NCBI RefSeq assembly: GCF_040081985.1 | Contig: NZ_JBEBMH010000007.1 | Location: 1-64,000, forward strand | Direction of reading: 5' to 3' | Length of the DNA stretch: 64,000 nucleotides | From: Kumtagia yinganensis | GTDB taxonomy: Bacteria; Pseudomonadota; Alphaproteobacteria; Rhizobiales; Rhizobiaceae | In this document: one piece after another, positions 25,227 through 33,300 of the stretch | Position numbering within the stretch: the stretch's first letter is position 1 | Layout of the letters: the number at the start of each line of letters is the position of its first letter | The notes under the pieces: model-generated | What the model saw: only the letters and a program-made list of their open reading frames with translations | Told to the model about the DNA's origin: nothing | The model's database searches: none | Position numbers and translations under genes: made by a program

Positions 25227-25693
25227 GTCAGCACCGAGACCGCCACCAGCCCGAGCACGATGGCGACCGCGTCCTCGATCACGGCCGCCGGCCGGTCCTG
25301 CCCGAACATAGCGGCAAGCCGGCCACGCGCTTCCGCCCCGCCATACGTGCCGATCGCAGCGCCGATGATGCCGGCGACGGCGCCGCCGATCGTCGCACCG
25401 CTGGCCGCGCCGATCACCGCGCCGCAGAAGCCGCCGCTGACGATGCGCGCGCCGAACTGCTGCGGCACTTTCCGGCTCGGCGTCGACGGCAATTGGTCGG
25501 TAACGAACTCGGCCAGCGCAAGGATTGAGAAGATCCACGGCGTGAAGCGGTAGCCCATGAAGGCCGCCCAGCTTGCCGAAATCCCCGGGAGCCAGCCGAG
25601 CGCCGCGCCCCAACTGACGGCCGCCGGCGCGGTCATGGCGCGCAGCCCGGCAACGATGCCGATGAGCAGGGCGGCAAGATAGAGCGACATCAT
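25223..25693 (-). CDS. DUF4126 family membrane protein
   Basis: A 156-residue hydrophobic protein of the DUF4126 type. It opens MMSLYLAALLIGIVAGLRAMTAPAAVSW, has a central segment FTPWIFSILALAEFVTDQLPSTPSRK, and ends in glycine-rich spans (GGFCGAVIGAASGATIGGAVAGIIGAAIGTYGG) and a C-terminal helix. Four or five membrane segments are likely. The function is unknown. It is the first gene of a two-gene unit with the FAD disulfide oxidoreductase (4-bp ATGA overlap), which suggests a linked redox or membrane role. Confidence 0.78.
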   Translation of the reverse strand: MMSLYLAALLIGIVAGLRAMTAPAAVSWGAALGWLPGISASWAAFMGYRFTPWIFSILALAEFVTDQLPSTPSRKVPQQFGARIVSGGFCGAVIGAASGATIGGAVAGIIGAAIGTYGGAEARGRLAAMFGQDRPAAVIEDAVAIVLGLVAVSVLT

Positions 25694-25820
25694 TCAGTCC
25701 CCGATTTTTCAAGCAGTACAGCACTCCGCCCGTCCACCCGCAACGGGGCGGGCGATGACGCAATGCAATATTCCTCAATCGGTGATGCGGATGTGACGGA
25801 GGGTGCAGGCAAATGAGTGC

Positions 25821-25897
25821 CGGGACAGTTTACTTGATTCCGCCCGCGTCAACCTTGAAGCGCCGCGTCTTTCTGCGGAATGAAGTGAACTGTCCCC
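25821..25897. repeat. REP-like inverted repeat (possible RAYT-type element)
   Basis: Two 23-bp arms (25821-25843 and 25875-25897) are reverse complements with three mismatches. The outer core is GGGACAGTT(T/C)ACTT and the inner part ATTCCGC. The 31-bp loop is GC-rich. Motifs of this form occur as palindromes mobilised by Y1 REP-associated transposases; no transposase is present here. It sits just downstream of the phaR stop. Confidence 0.55.
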
Positions 25898-25908
25898 TGG
25901 AGTTCCAC

Positions 25909-26514
25909 TCAGCTCAGCGAGTCGATCTTGCGCTGCATCGCGGCGATCTGTTCCTTCAGTTCGGACAGGTCGTCCGCCTTTTCGGAAGGCTTCTTCTCAG
26001 CCGGTTCGGGCGCGGTGGTGCCCGGCGTGCTGCCGGGGAAGGGTGTGAACATCCGCATGGCGTTCTGGAACAGCTCCATATTGCGGCGCGTCTGCTCCTC
26101 CAGCGCCTTCATCGGCGGCGCCATCTTCATCAGGTCGACCGGCGTCTTGCCGAAGGCCGACTTCATCTGCTCGCGAAAGCGTTCCTGCTCCTTGGCGAAG
26201 GCCGACATCGATTGTTCGAGGAAACTCGGCACGATCATCTGCATCTGGTCGCCGTAGAAGGAGATCAACTGCCGCAGGAACGGGATGGGCAGCATGTTCT
26301 GCCCGTCCTTGTTCTCCAGCTCGAAGATGATCTGGGTCAGCACCGGATGGGTGATGTCCTCGCCGGTCTTGGCGTCCTGCACGCTGAAATCCTCGCCGCG
26401 CTTCACCATGCCGGCAAGGTCCTCAAGCGTCACATAAGTGCTTGTGCCCGTATTATAGAGACGGCGGTTCGCGTATTTCTTGATGACGACGGGTTCGTCC
26501 TTCGCGGCCATCAA
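25909..26514 (-). CDS. phaR: Polyhydroxyalkanoate synthesis repressor PhaR
   Basis: A 201-residue PhaR. It is a cytoplasmic DNA-binding protein that also binds PHB granules and represses phasin and biosynthesis genes. The N-terminal DNA/accumulation-regulator domain VVIKKYANRRLYNTGTSTYVTLEDLAGMVKRGEDFSVQDAKTGEDIT (about 9-55) and the PHB-associated region FLRQLISFYGDQMQMIVPSFLEQSM are diagnostic. The C-terminus is Pro/Ala-rich and then helical. It is divergent from phaA with a 279-bp shared region that contains a PhaR-like palindrome. An ATG at 26511 is an alternative start. Confidence 0.95.
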   Translation of the reverse strand: MMAAKDEPVVIKKYANRRLYNTGTSTYVTLEDLAGMVKRGEDFSVQDAKTGEDITHPVLTQIIFELENKDGQNMLPIPFLRQLISFYGDQMQMIVPSFLEQSMSAFAKEQERFREQMKSAFGKTPVDLMKMAPPMKALEEQTRRNMELFQNAMRMFTPFPGSTPGTTAPEPAEKKPSEKADDLSELKEQIAAMQRKIDSLS

Positions 26515-26651
26515 CGTCCTCCCGGGGATACCGTGCCGCTGGGTAAGCGGCCGGTAACGATTGCGCGTCCGGGGAGGATACGCGCAAAACCGTCACAAAT
26601 CCAAGCGCTTTGTGCGGTGCGGGATTTCCGGGTGGCATTGCGACAGGAAAA

Positions 26652-26665
26652 ATGCTGCGCAGCAT
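26652..26665. promoter_or_regulatory. Putative PhaR operator between phaR and phaA
   Basis: A perfect 14-bp palindrome, ATGCTGCGCAGCAT, in a TGC/GCA-rich part of the phaR-phaA divergent region. Known PhaR sites are TGC-rich inverted repeats (CTGC...GCAG); this is an inferred match. Confidence 0.5.
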
Positions 26666-26793
26666 GGATGCGGCTTCGCGCCACGCATGCCTGCCCCCTG
26701 ATTTTCCAGTTTGACACGGCCCGTGGGACAAGGCCACATGAAGTCCAGGGAAACAGGACGGCAAGGCCGTCGCCAAGGTCTGGAGAAGCAAGC

Positions 26794-27972
26794 ATGTCCG
26801 ATGCCATCGTCGTCGCCAGCGCGGCCCGCACCCCGGTCGGCTCTTTCAACGGCGCTTTCGCCGCAACCCCCGCGCATGACCTGGGCAGCGTCGTGGTCAA
26901 GGAAGTGCTGGCGCGCGCCGGCGTCGAGGCCGGCGAAGTCGACGAGGTTATTCTCGGCCAGGTGCTCACGGCCGGCCAGGGCCAGAACCCGGCGCGGCAG
27001 GCCGCGATCAAGGCCGGCGTGCCGAAGGAGGCCACCGCCTGGGGCCTCAACCAGGTCTGCGGCTCGGGCCTGCGCGCCATTGCGCTCGGCATGCAGCAGA
27101 TCGCTTCGGGCGATGCAAAAATCATCGTCGCCGGCGGACAGGAATCGATGTCGCTGTCGGCCCACTGCCAGCATCTGCGCGCCGGCACCAAGATGGGCGA
27201 CCTCAAGCTGATCGACACGATGATCAAGGACGGGCTGTGGGATGCCTTCAACGGCTACCACATGGGCAACACGGCGGAAAACGTCGCAAAACAGTTCCAG
27301 ATCACCCGCGACGCGCAGGACCAGTTCGCGCTCTCTTCGCAGAACAAGGCCGAGGCCGCGCAGAAGGCCGGAAAGTTCAAGGACGAGATCGTCGCCGTCA
27401 CGGTTCCAGGCAGGAAGGGCGACACGATCGTCGACAGCGACGAATACATCCGCCACGGCGCGACTTTGGACGCCATGCAGAAGCTGCGCCCCGCCTTCGA
27501 CAAGGACGGCACCGTGACCGCCGCCAATGCCTCCGGCCTCAATGATGGCGCCGCCGCCGCCCTGCTGATGACGGAGGCCGAAGCCGCCCGCCGCGGTCTC
27601 ACCCCGCTGGTGCGCATCGTCTCCTGGGCGACCGCCGGCGTCGATCCGGCCATCATGGGCACCGGCCCGATCCCCGCTTCGCAGAAGGCGCTGCAGAAGG
27701 CCGGCTGGTCGGTCGGCGACCTCGATCTGGTCGAGGCCAACGAGGCTTTCGCCGCCCAGGCCTGCGCGGTCAACAAGGGCATGGGCTGGAACCCCGATAT
27801 CGTCAACGTCAATGGCGGGGCCATCGCCATCGGCCACCCGATCGGCGCGTCGGGCGCCCGCGTCTTCAATACGCTGGTCTTCGAGATGCGCCGCCGCGGC
27901 GCCAAGAAGGGTCTGGCGACTCTGTGCATCGGCGGCGGCATGGGTGTCGCGATGTGCGTCGAGGCGATTTGA
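26794..27972 (+). CDS. phaA: Acetyl-CoA acetyltransferase (beta-ketothiolase)
   Basis: A 392-residue thiolase. It condenses two acetyl-CoA to acetoacetyl-CoA, the first step of polyhydroxybutyrate synthesis. The nucleophilic Cys89 is in LNQVCGSGLRA, His348 is in IAIGHPIGASG and the acid/base Cys378 is in LCIGGGMG. The length is normal. The ATG at 26794 (MSDAIVVASAARTPVG) is the conserved start, preceded by GGAGAAGC. It heads a plus-strand unit with the Cys-rich gene and phaB and is divergent from phaR. Confidence 0.96.
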   Translation: MSDAIVVASAARTPVGSFNGAFAATPAHDLGSVVVKEVLARAGVEAGEVDEVILGQVLTAGQGQNPARQAAIKAGVPKEATAWGLNQVCGSGLRAIALGMQQIASGDAKIIVAGGQESMSLSAHCQHLRAGTKMGDLKLIDTMIKDGLWDAFNGYHMGNTAENVAKQFQITRDAQDQFALSSQNKAEAAQKAGKFKDEIVAVTVPGRKGDTIVDSDEYIRHGATLDAMQKLRPAFDKDGTVTAANASGLNDGAAAALLMTEAEAARRGLTPLVRIVSWATAGVDPAIMGTGPIPASQKALQKAGWSVGDLDLVEANEAFAAQACAVNKGMGWNPDIVNVNGGAIAIGHPIGASGARVFNTLVFEMRRRGAKKGLATLCIGGGMGVAMCVEAI

Positions 27973-27992
27973 ACTGAGGCTGGGAGGCGACG

Positions 27993-28337
27993 CTGAATAA
28001 GGTCGCTTCTTTCACAGAGGTCGCAGACCGCTATCGTTGTCGCGTCTGCGGCTACAATTGTTATCCCAATCTGCCCTGGGGTGCGGACGCTGCAACCCCG
28101 TCGCACGACATCTGCCAGTGTTGTGGCGTCGAGTTCGGATACGAGGATGACGGGTATTGTGGCTGTGTCGCACGCCGGCGCTATTGGGTGCAGGTCGAGG
28201 CGTGCGCGTGGTTTATGCCCAAAATGCGTCCGCGGAACTGGAAAGCTGGTGCGCAACTGCGTAGGCTGCCTGAAGCCTTCACGAACGAGGCTGATGAAGA
28301 ACTGGCAATCGAAGCCGATAAGCTGGGCGTCAACTAG
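27993..28337 (+). CDS. CPCC-like cysteine-rich protein with CTG start
   Basis: An open frame of 114 codons after the presumed start. The protein reads (M)NKVASFTEVADRYRCRVCGYN, then DICQCCGVEFGYED, and ends in WKAGAQLRRLPEAFTNEADEELA. Cysteines at 16, 19, 23, 41, 43 and 44 suggest a zinc site; the block ICxCCGVEFGYED and the WF..K.rP..W..G.QLR..P..F tail match a small family of bacterial Cys-rich proteins of unknown function. There is no ATG, GTG or TTG before the conserved part. CTG at 27993, 5 bp after GGGAGG, is the best start. It lies between phaA and phaB, 20 bp and 12 bp away, so it is part of the operon. Confidence 0.6.
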   Translation: MNKVASFTEVADRYRCRVCGYNCYPNLPWGADAATPSHDICQCCGVEFGYEDDGYCGCVARRRYWVQVEACAWFMPKMRPRNWKAGAQLRRLPEAFTNEADEELAIEADKLGVN

Positions 28338-28349
28338 AGGGAGAAAAAC

Positions 28350-29072
28350 TTGGCACGAGTAGCGTTGGTCACCGGTGGTTCTCGTGGAATCGGAGCCGCC
28401 ATCTCAATTGCTTTGAAAAACGCCGGCTACAAAGTTGCTGCCAATTATGCGGGCAATGACGAGGCGGCCCAAAAGTTCACCGCCGAGACCGGCATCAAAA
28501 CATACAAATGGTCGGTCGCCGACTACGACGCTTGCGCAGCCGGCATCAAGCAGGTCGAGGCCGATCTCGGCCCGGTCGAGGTGCTGGTCAATAATGCCGG
28601 CATCACGCGGGACTCCATGTTCCACAAGATGACCCCGCAGCAGTGGCGCGAGGTCATCGACACCAACCTAAGCGGCGCCTTCAACATGACGCATCCGCTG
28701 TGGACCGGCATGCGCGACCGCAAATTCGGTCGGGTCATCACCATCTCGTCGATCAATGGTCAGAAGGGCCAGATGGGCCAGGCGAACTATTCCGCCGCCA
28801 AGGCCGGCGACATCGGCTTCACCAAGGCGCTTGCTCAGGAGGGGGCCCGCGCGGGCATCACCGTCAACGTCATCGCGCCGGGCTACATCGGCACTGACAT
28901 GGTGATGGCCGTGCCGGAAAAGGTACGGGAATCGATCGTGGCGCAAATCCCGGTCGGCCGCCTCGGCGAGCCGGACGAGATCGCCCGCTGCGTGGTCTTC
29001 CTCGCCTCCGACGAGGCCGGCTTCATCACCGGCTCGACGCTCACGGCCAATGGCGGGCAGTATATTACGTGA
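28350..29072 (+). CDS. phaB: Acetoacetyl-CoA reductase
   Basis: A 240-residue short-chain dehydrogenase of the PhaB type. It uses NADPH to reduce acetoacetyl-CoA to (R)-3-hydroxybutyryl-CoA for polyhydroxybutyrate. The cofactor motif TGGSRGIG is at 8-15, NNAG at 81-84, and the catalytic Ser133/134, Tyr147 and Lys151 are in TISSING...YSAAKAG. The start codon is TTG, preceded by AGAGGGAG. The third gene of the unit phaA - Cys-rich gene - phaB. No phaC synthase is in the window. Confidence 0.95.
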   Translation: MARVALVTGGSRGIGAAISIALKNAGYKVAANYAGNDEAAQKFTAETGIKTYKWSVADYDACAAGIKQVEADLGPVEVLVNNAGITRDSMFHKMTPQQWREVIDTNLSGAFNMTHPLWTGMRDRKFGRVITISSINGQKGQMGQANYSAAKAGDIGFTKALAQEGARAGITVNVIAPGYIGTDMVMAVPEKVRESIVAQIPVGRLGEPDEIARCVVFLASDEAGFITGSTLTANGGQYIT

Positions 29073-29095
29073 TGCCGACATTGCCCGGGGCTTAC

Positions 29096-29260
29096 CCTCC
29101 CCCTTGAGGGGAGGGTCGCGGAGAAAACCGAGCGGAACGCGAGGTTTTTGACGCGGGGTGGGGTCGGTGATGAAATGCTCCGACGCAAAGCGAGGGTGGA
29201 GTTTGGCCGCGGCGACCCCACCCGGCCGCTACGCGGCCACCCTCCCCTCAAGGGGGAGGG
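29096..29260. repeat. Intergenic inverted-repeat element, family B/D
   Basis: Outer arms of 21 bp at each end are exact reverse complements (CCCTCCCCCTTGAGGGGAGG... at the left). Inner arms carry CGGGGTGGGGTCG and CGACCCCACCCGG. The right half (ACCCCACCCGGCCGCTACGC) closely matches the right arm of the element at 52632-52774, so both belong to one family. Confidence 0.75.
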
Positions 29261-29271
29261 AGACCCGGCCC

Positions 29272-29961
29272 TCACTTCTTCCCAAACAGCGCCGAATGCA
29301 CGATGCCGGCCAACGCGCCGCCGATCAGCGGGGCGACCCAGAACAGCCAGAGCTGCGCCAGCGCCGGACCTTCGGCGAATAGCGCCACGCCGGTCGAGCG
29401 GGCCGGGTTGACCGAGGTGTTGGTCACGGGGATCGAAATAAGGTGGATCAGCGTCAGGCACAGGCCGATGGCGATCGGCGCGAAGCCGGCGGGAACGTCA
29501 CCCGACGTCACCCGCAGGATGACGAACAGGAAGATGAACGTCATGACGATTTCGATGATCAGGCCGGACAGCAAAGAGTATTTGCCCGGCGACGCATCGC
29601 CGTAGCCATTGGAGGCGAAGCCGCCGACGCCGGCGAAGTCCGCCTTGCCGCTGACGATCGCATAAAGAACGATTGCCGCGACGATCGCGCCCACCACCTG
29701 CGCGATAATGTAGGGAATGACGTCCTTTGCCTCGAACCGGCCGCCGGTAAACAGTCCCACGGTCACCGCCGGGTTGAAATGACCGCCGGAAATGCCGCCC
29801 ACCGCATAGGCCATTGTCAGCACGGTCAGTCCGAACGCCAGGGCAACGCCAAGAAACCCGATGCCCAACTCGGGAAAACCCGCGGCCAGCACGGCGCTGC
29901 CGCAACCACCCAACACAAGCCAGAACGTACCGATAAATTCAGCGATCAATCGCTTTGACAT
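29272..29961 (-). CDS. aqpZ: Aquaporin Z
   Basis: A 229-residue MIP-family water channel. Both NPA motifs are present (GGHFNPAVTVG at about 61-71 and TNTSVNPARSTG at about 180), with six membrane spans. The ending RSALFGKK is usual for AqpZ. The second-half sequence ARS after NPA, with a narrow selectivity filter, fits a water channel rather than a glycerol facilitator. I use the ATG at 29961 (MSKRLIAEFIGTFWLVLGGCG), the conserved start, after GGAGGGAA; 29991 would add ten residues. It is divergent from the helicase gene. Confidence 0.93.
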   Translation of the reverse strand: MSKRLIAEFIGTFWLVLGGCGSAVLAAGFPELGIGFLGVALAFGLTVLTMAYAVGGISGGHFNPAVTVGLFTGGRFEAKDVIPYIIAQVVGAIVAAIVLYAIVSGKADFAGVGGFASNGYGDASPGKYSLLSGLIIEIVMTFIFLFVILRVTSGDVPAGFAPIAIGLCLTLIHLISIPVTNTSVNPARSTGVALFAEGPALAQLWLFWVAPLIGGALAGIVHSALFGKK

Positions 29962-30349
29962 GGCAAAATTCCCTCCTTGACCACGACTCACACTCTATCG
30001 CTGCCGACACGCAAAAAAAAGCGGTTGTACAAGGGTTTAGCTGCACGCTTCGAGCGTGCCGGTGAAGGATTCCGTTGAATCGATTTTGGATTCAGGATCA
30101 ACAAGATAGCCCGAACGGACTAGCCATGGACCAAAGGAACAAACCCTGAATCAGCCGGAGTCAGCGATTCGTCTCCGTTTCGTTCCAGACTCGTTCCGCG
30201 AATCAACCGACCGAGCAGAAAACTAAGGCTTTCGTTTCCAGCCCGAAAACCCTATCTGTGGCGGGAGGGGACGGCTTGCCTAGATCCCGTGACCCGGCTG
30301 TTTCCGGGTGCCGCGCCGCAACCCTGACGAAGGGCCGATTTCCGATCCG
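29962..30349. other. Intergenic region aqpZ / helicase
   Basis: 388 bp without a protein gene between divergent aqpZ and the helicase. It carries the GANTC cluster described separately and a run of A residues near 30013. No RNA gene was recognised. Confidence 0.6.
30068..30204. promoter_or_regulatory. Cluster of eight GANTC (CcrM methylation) sites
   Basis: GANTC occurs at 30068, 30077, 30089, 30148, 30158, 30166, 30188 and 30200, with a further one at 29985. At the base composition of this window about 0.5 would be expected in 137 bp. CcrM methylates GANTC in alphaproteobacteria and its methylation state controls promoters through the cell cycle, so this may be a methylation-sensitive control region of the helicase unit or aqpZ. 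Confidence 0.55.
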
Positions 30350-33300
30350 ATGAATCTCCACCAGTTCAAGACCGACCCGCTGATCCTTTCCGGGCGCGAT
30401 GTGACCGCCGTTCTGGGGCCGACCAATACCGGCAAGACCCATCTCGCCATCGAGCGAATGGTTGCCCATGAAAGCGGCGTCATCGGCCTGCCGCTCCGGC
30501 TCCTGGCGCGCGAGGTCTATGGCCGCGTCTGCGAAAAGGTCGGCGCCAACAAGGTCGCGCTGATCACCGGCGAGGAGAAGATCACGCCGGCCGGCGCGCG
30601 CTATTCCGTCTGCACCGTGGAGGCCATGCCGCGCGAGACCGACGCGGCTTTCGTCGCCATAGATGAGATCCAGCTCGCCGGCGACCTGGAGCGCGGCCAC
30701 ATTTTTACCGACCGTATCCTCCATCTGCGCGGGCGGCAGGAGACGCTGCTGCTGGGTGCGGCCACCATGCGCGGCATTTTGGAAAAACTGCTGCGCGGCA
30801 TTTCGGTGGTGACAAGGCCGCGCCTGTCGCATCTGGCCTATGCAGGGTCGAAAAAACTCACCCGCCTGCCGCGCCGCTCGGCCATCGTCGCCTTCTCCGC
30901 CGACGAGGTCTATGCCATCGCAGAACTGATCCGCCGCCAGCGCGGCGGCGCGGCGGTGGTACTCGGTGCGCTCAGCCCGCGCACCAGAAACGCGCAAGTT
31001 GCGCTCTACCAGTCCGGCGACGTGGATTATCTCGTCGCCACCGACGCGATCGGCATGGGCCTCAATCTCGACGTCGATCATGTCGCCTTCGCCCAGAACC
31101 GGAAATTCGACGGGTTCCAGTACCGGGCGCTGACCGCGGCGGAGCTCGGCCAGATCGCCGGGCGTGCCGGCCGGCATCTGCGGGACGGCACGTTCGGTGT
31201 GACCGGCCAGGTCGATCCGCTCGACGACGATCTGGTGGAGAAGATCGAGGGCCACGATTTCGAGCCGGTGAAGGTGCTGCAATGGCGCACCGCGCATTTC
31301 GACTTCTCCAGCCTCGACGCGCTGCGGCATTCGATCGAGACGCCGACGCCGGTCGAGGGGCTGACGCGCGCGCTGCCCGCGGTCGATGCCCGCGCGCTGG
31401 AGCAACTCGCCCGCGATCCCGATATCCAGAGGCTGGCTGTCGGCCGCCAGCAGGTAGCTTTGCTGTGGGACGTCTGCTCGCTGCCCGACTATCGCCGCAT
31501 CGCACCCGCGCAGCATTCGGAACTCGTCGGCTCGATCTTCACCGACATCGCCCGGCGCGGCCATGTCGACGAGGATTACATGGCCGAGCAGGTGCGTCGC
31601 GCCGATTCCACCGACGGCGATATCGACACGCTCTCCAACCGCATCGCCCAGATCCGCACCTGGACCTATGTGTCGAACCGGCCTGGCTGGCTGGCCGATC
31701 CGCTGCACTGGCAGGAAAAAACGCGCGAGATCGAAAACAGATTGTCGGATGCGCTGCATGAGCGGTTGACGAAACGCTTCGTTGATCGCAGGACTTCCGT
31801 CCTCATGCGGCGCCTTAGAGAAAATACGATGCTTGAAGCCGAAATAGACCCGTCCGGAACTGTGAATGTCGAAGGCCACCATGTCGGCGACCTGCAGGGC
31901 TTCCGTTTCACCGCCGACCAGAGCGCCGGCGGCGAGGACGCCAAGGCGGTGCGCGCCGCTGCCCAAAAGGCGCTGGCGGCCGAGTTCGAGACGCGCGCCG
32001 AAAAATTCGCGCTGTGCGCCAATCACGACATCGCGCTGGCCTCCGATGGCATCCTGCGCTGGATCGGCGCGCCGATCGGCACGCTGGCCGCCACCGAGGA
32101 CGCGCTGAAGCCGCGCGTCATCCTGCTCGCCGACGAGCAGTTGACGGGACCGGCACGCGACAAGGTCGCGGCGCGGGCCGAGCGTTTCGTAACGTTCCAG
32201 ATCGAGACCTTGCTGAAGCCGCTGATCGATTTGAAGCAGGCCGATCAACTGACCGGCATTGCCCGCGGCATCGCCTTCCGGCTGGTCGAGCAGTTCGGGT
32301 TGATCAACCGCCGCGACATCACCGACGAGGTGAAGTCGCTCGACCAGGAAGGCCGCGCTGCGCTGCGCCGGCTCGGCGTGCGCTTCGGCGCCTACCACAT
32401 CTTTGTTCCAGCCCTCATCAAGCCGGCGCCCGCCAGCATCATCACGCTGCTCTGGTCGCTGAAGAATGACGGCAAGGACAAGCCCGGCTTTGGCGACGTT
32501 GTCCACATGCTTGCCGCCGGCCGCACGTCTGTTCTGGTCAATGCCGTGTTCGACAAGGCGTTTTACGCTCTCGCCGGTTTCCGCATCCTTGGCCGCCGGG
32601 CCGTTCGCGTCGACATTCTGGAGCGTCTGGCCGACCTGATCCGTCCGGCTTTGTCGTGGAAGCCCGGCACCGGCCTGCGCCCCGATGGTGCCTTCGACGG
32701 CAGCGCCTTCCTGGTCACACCGGCGATGATGTCGATCCTCGGCGCCACCGGCGAGGACATCGAGGATATTTTGAAAGGCCTCGGCTATCGTTCCGAGCCG
32801 AAGCCGGCCGTCGACGTCAAGTCGCGCCTAGAAGCCCTGGACCTCGCCGCCCGGGAAGCCGTTGCCAAGGCCGCCGCCGACCGCGCCGCCGCGCAGGAAG
32901 CCGCCGCCGCCGAGAAGGCGGCAAGGGAAGCCGCTGCCGAAAAGGCGGCGCACGAGGCCGCGAACGGTGCCGAACCGGCCGCCGATTCTGGTGCCGAATC
33001 CGCTTCACCTGCCGAGGTTGTCGCAGGAGACGGTGCCGTTGCGGCCGCCACCGGAGAAGAAGGGTCCGTTTCCGCGGACGCCGAATCCGCGTTGGCCGGA
33101 TCGTCCGGGACTAATCAGGACGAGGCTGACACCGGGATGGCCATCGAAGTCGCGGCCACCGAATCCAGTGATGCCGCTGTTCAAGCTGATGACGCCGCCG
33201 GAGCCGAAGCAGCCACCGAGACGGTGGTTGATGAAACGGCAGGGGCTGAGGGGACCGAGATCGCAGTGGTCCAGAATGAGGTCGTCGCACCGGACGAGGC

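Noticed and set aside
30203..32506. A 767-codon minus-strand frame opposite the helicase
   Set aside because: GC-rich third positions keep the antisense frame open; the sense frame has Walker A/B and helicase motifs, while the antisense one has none.
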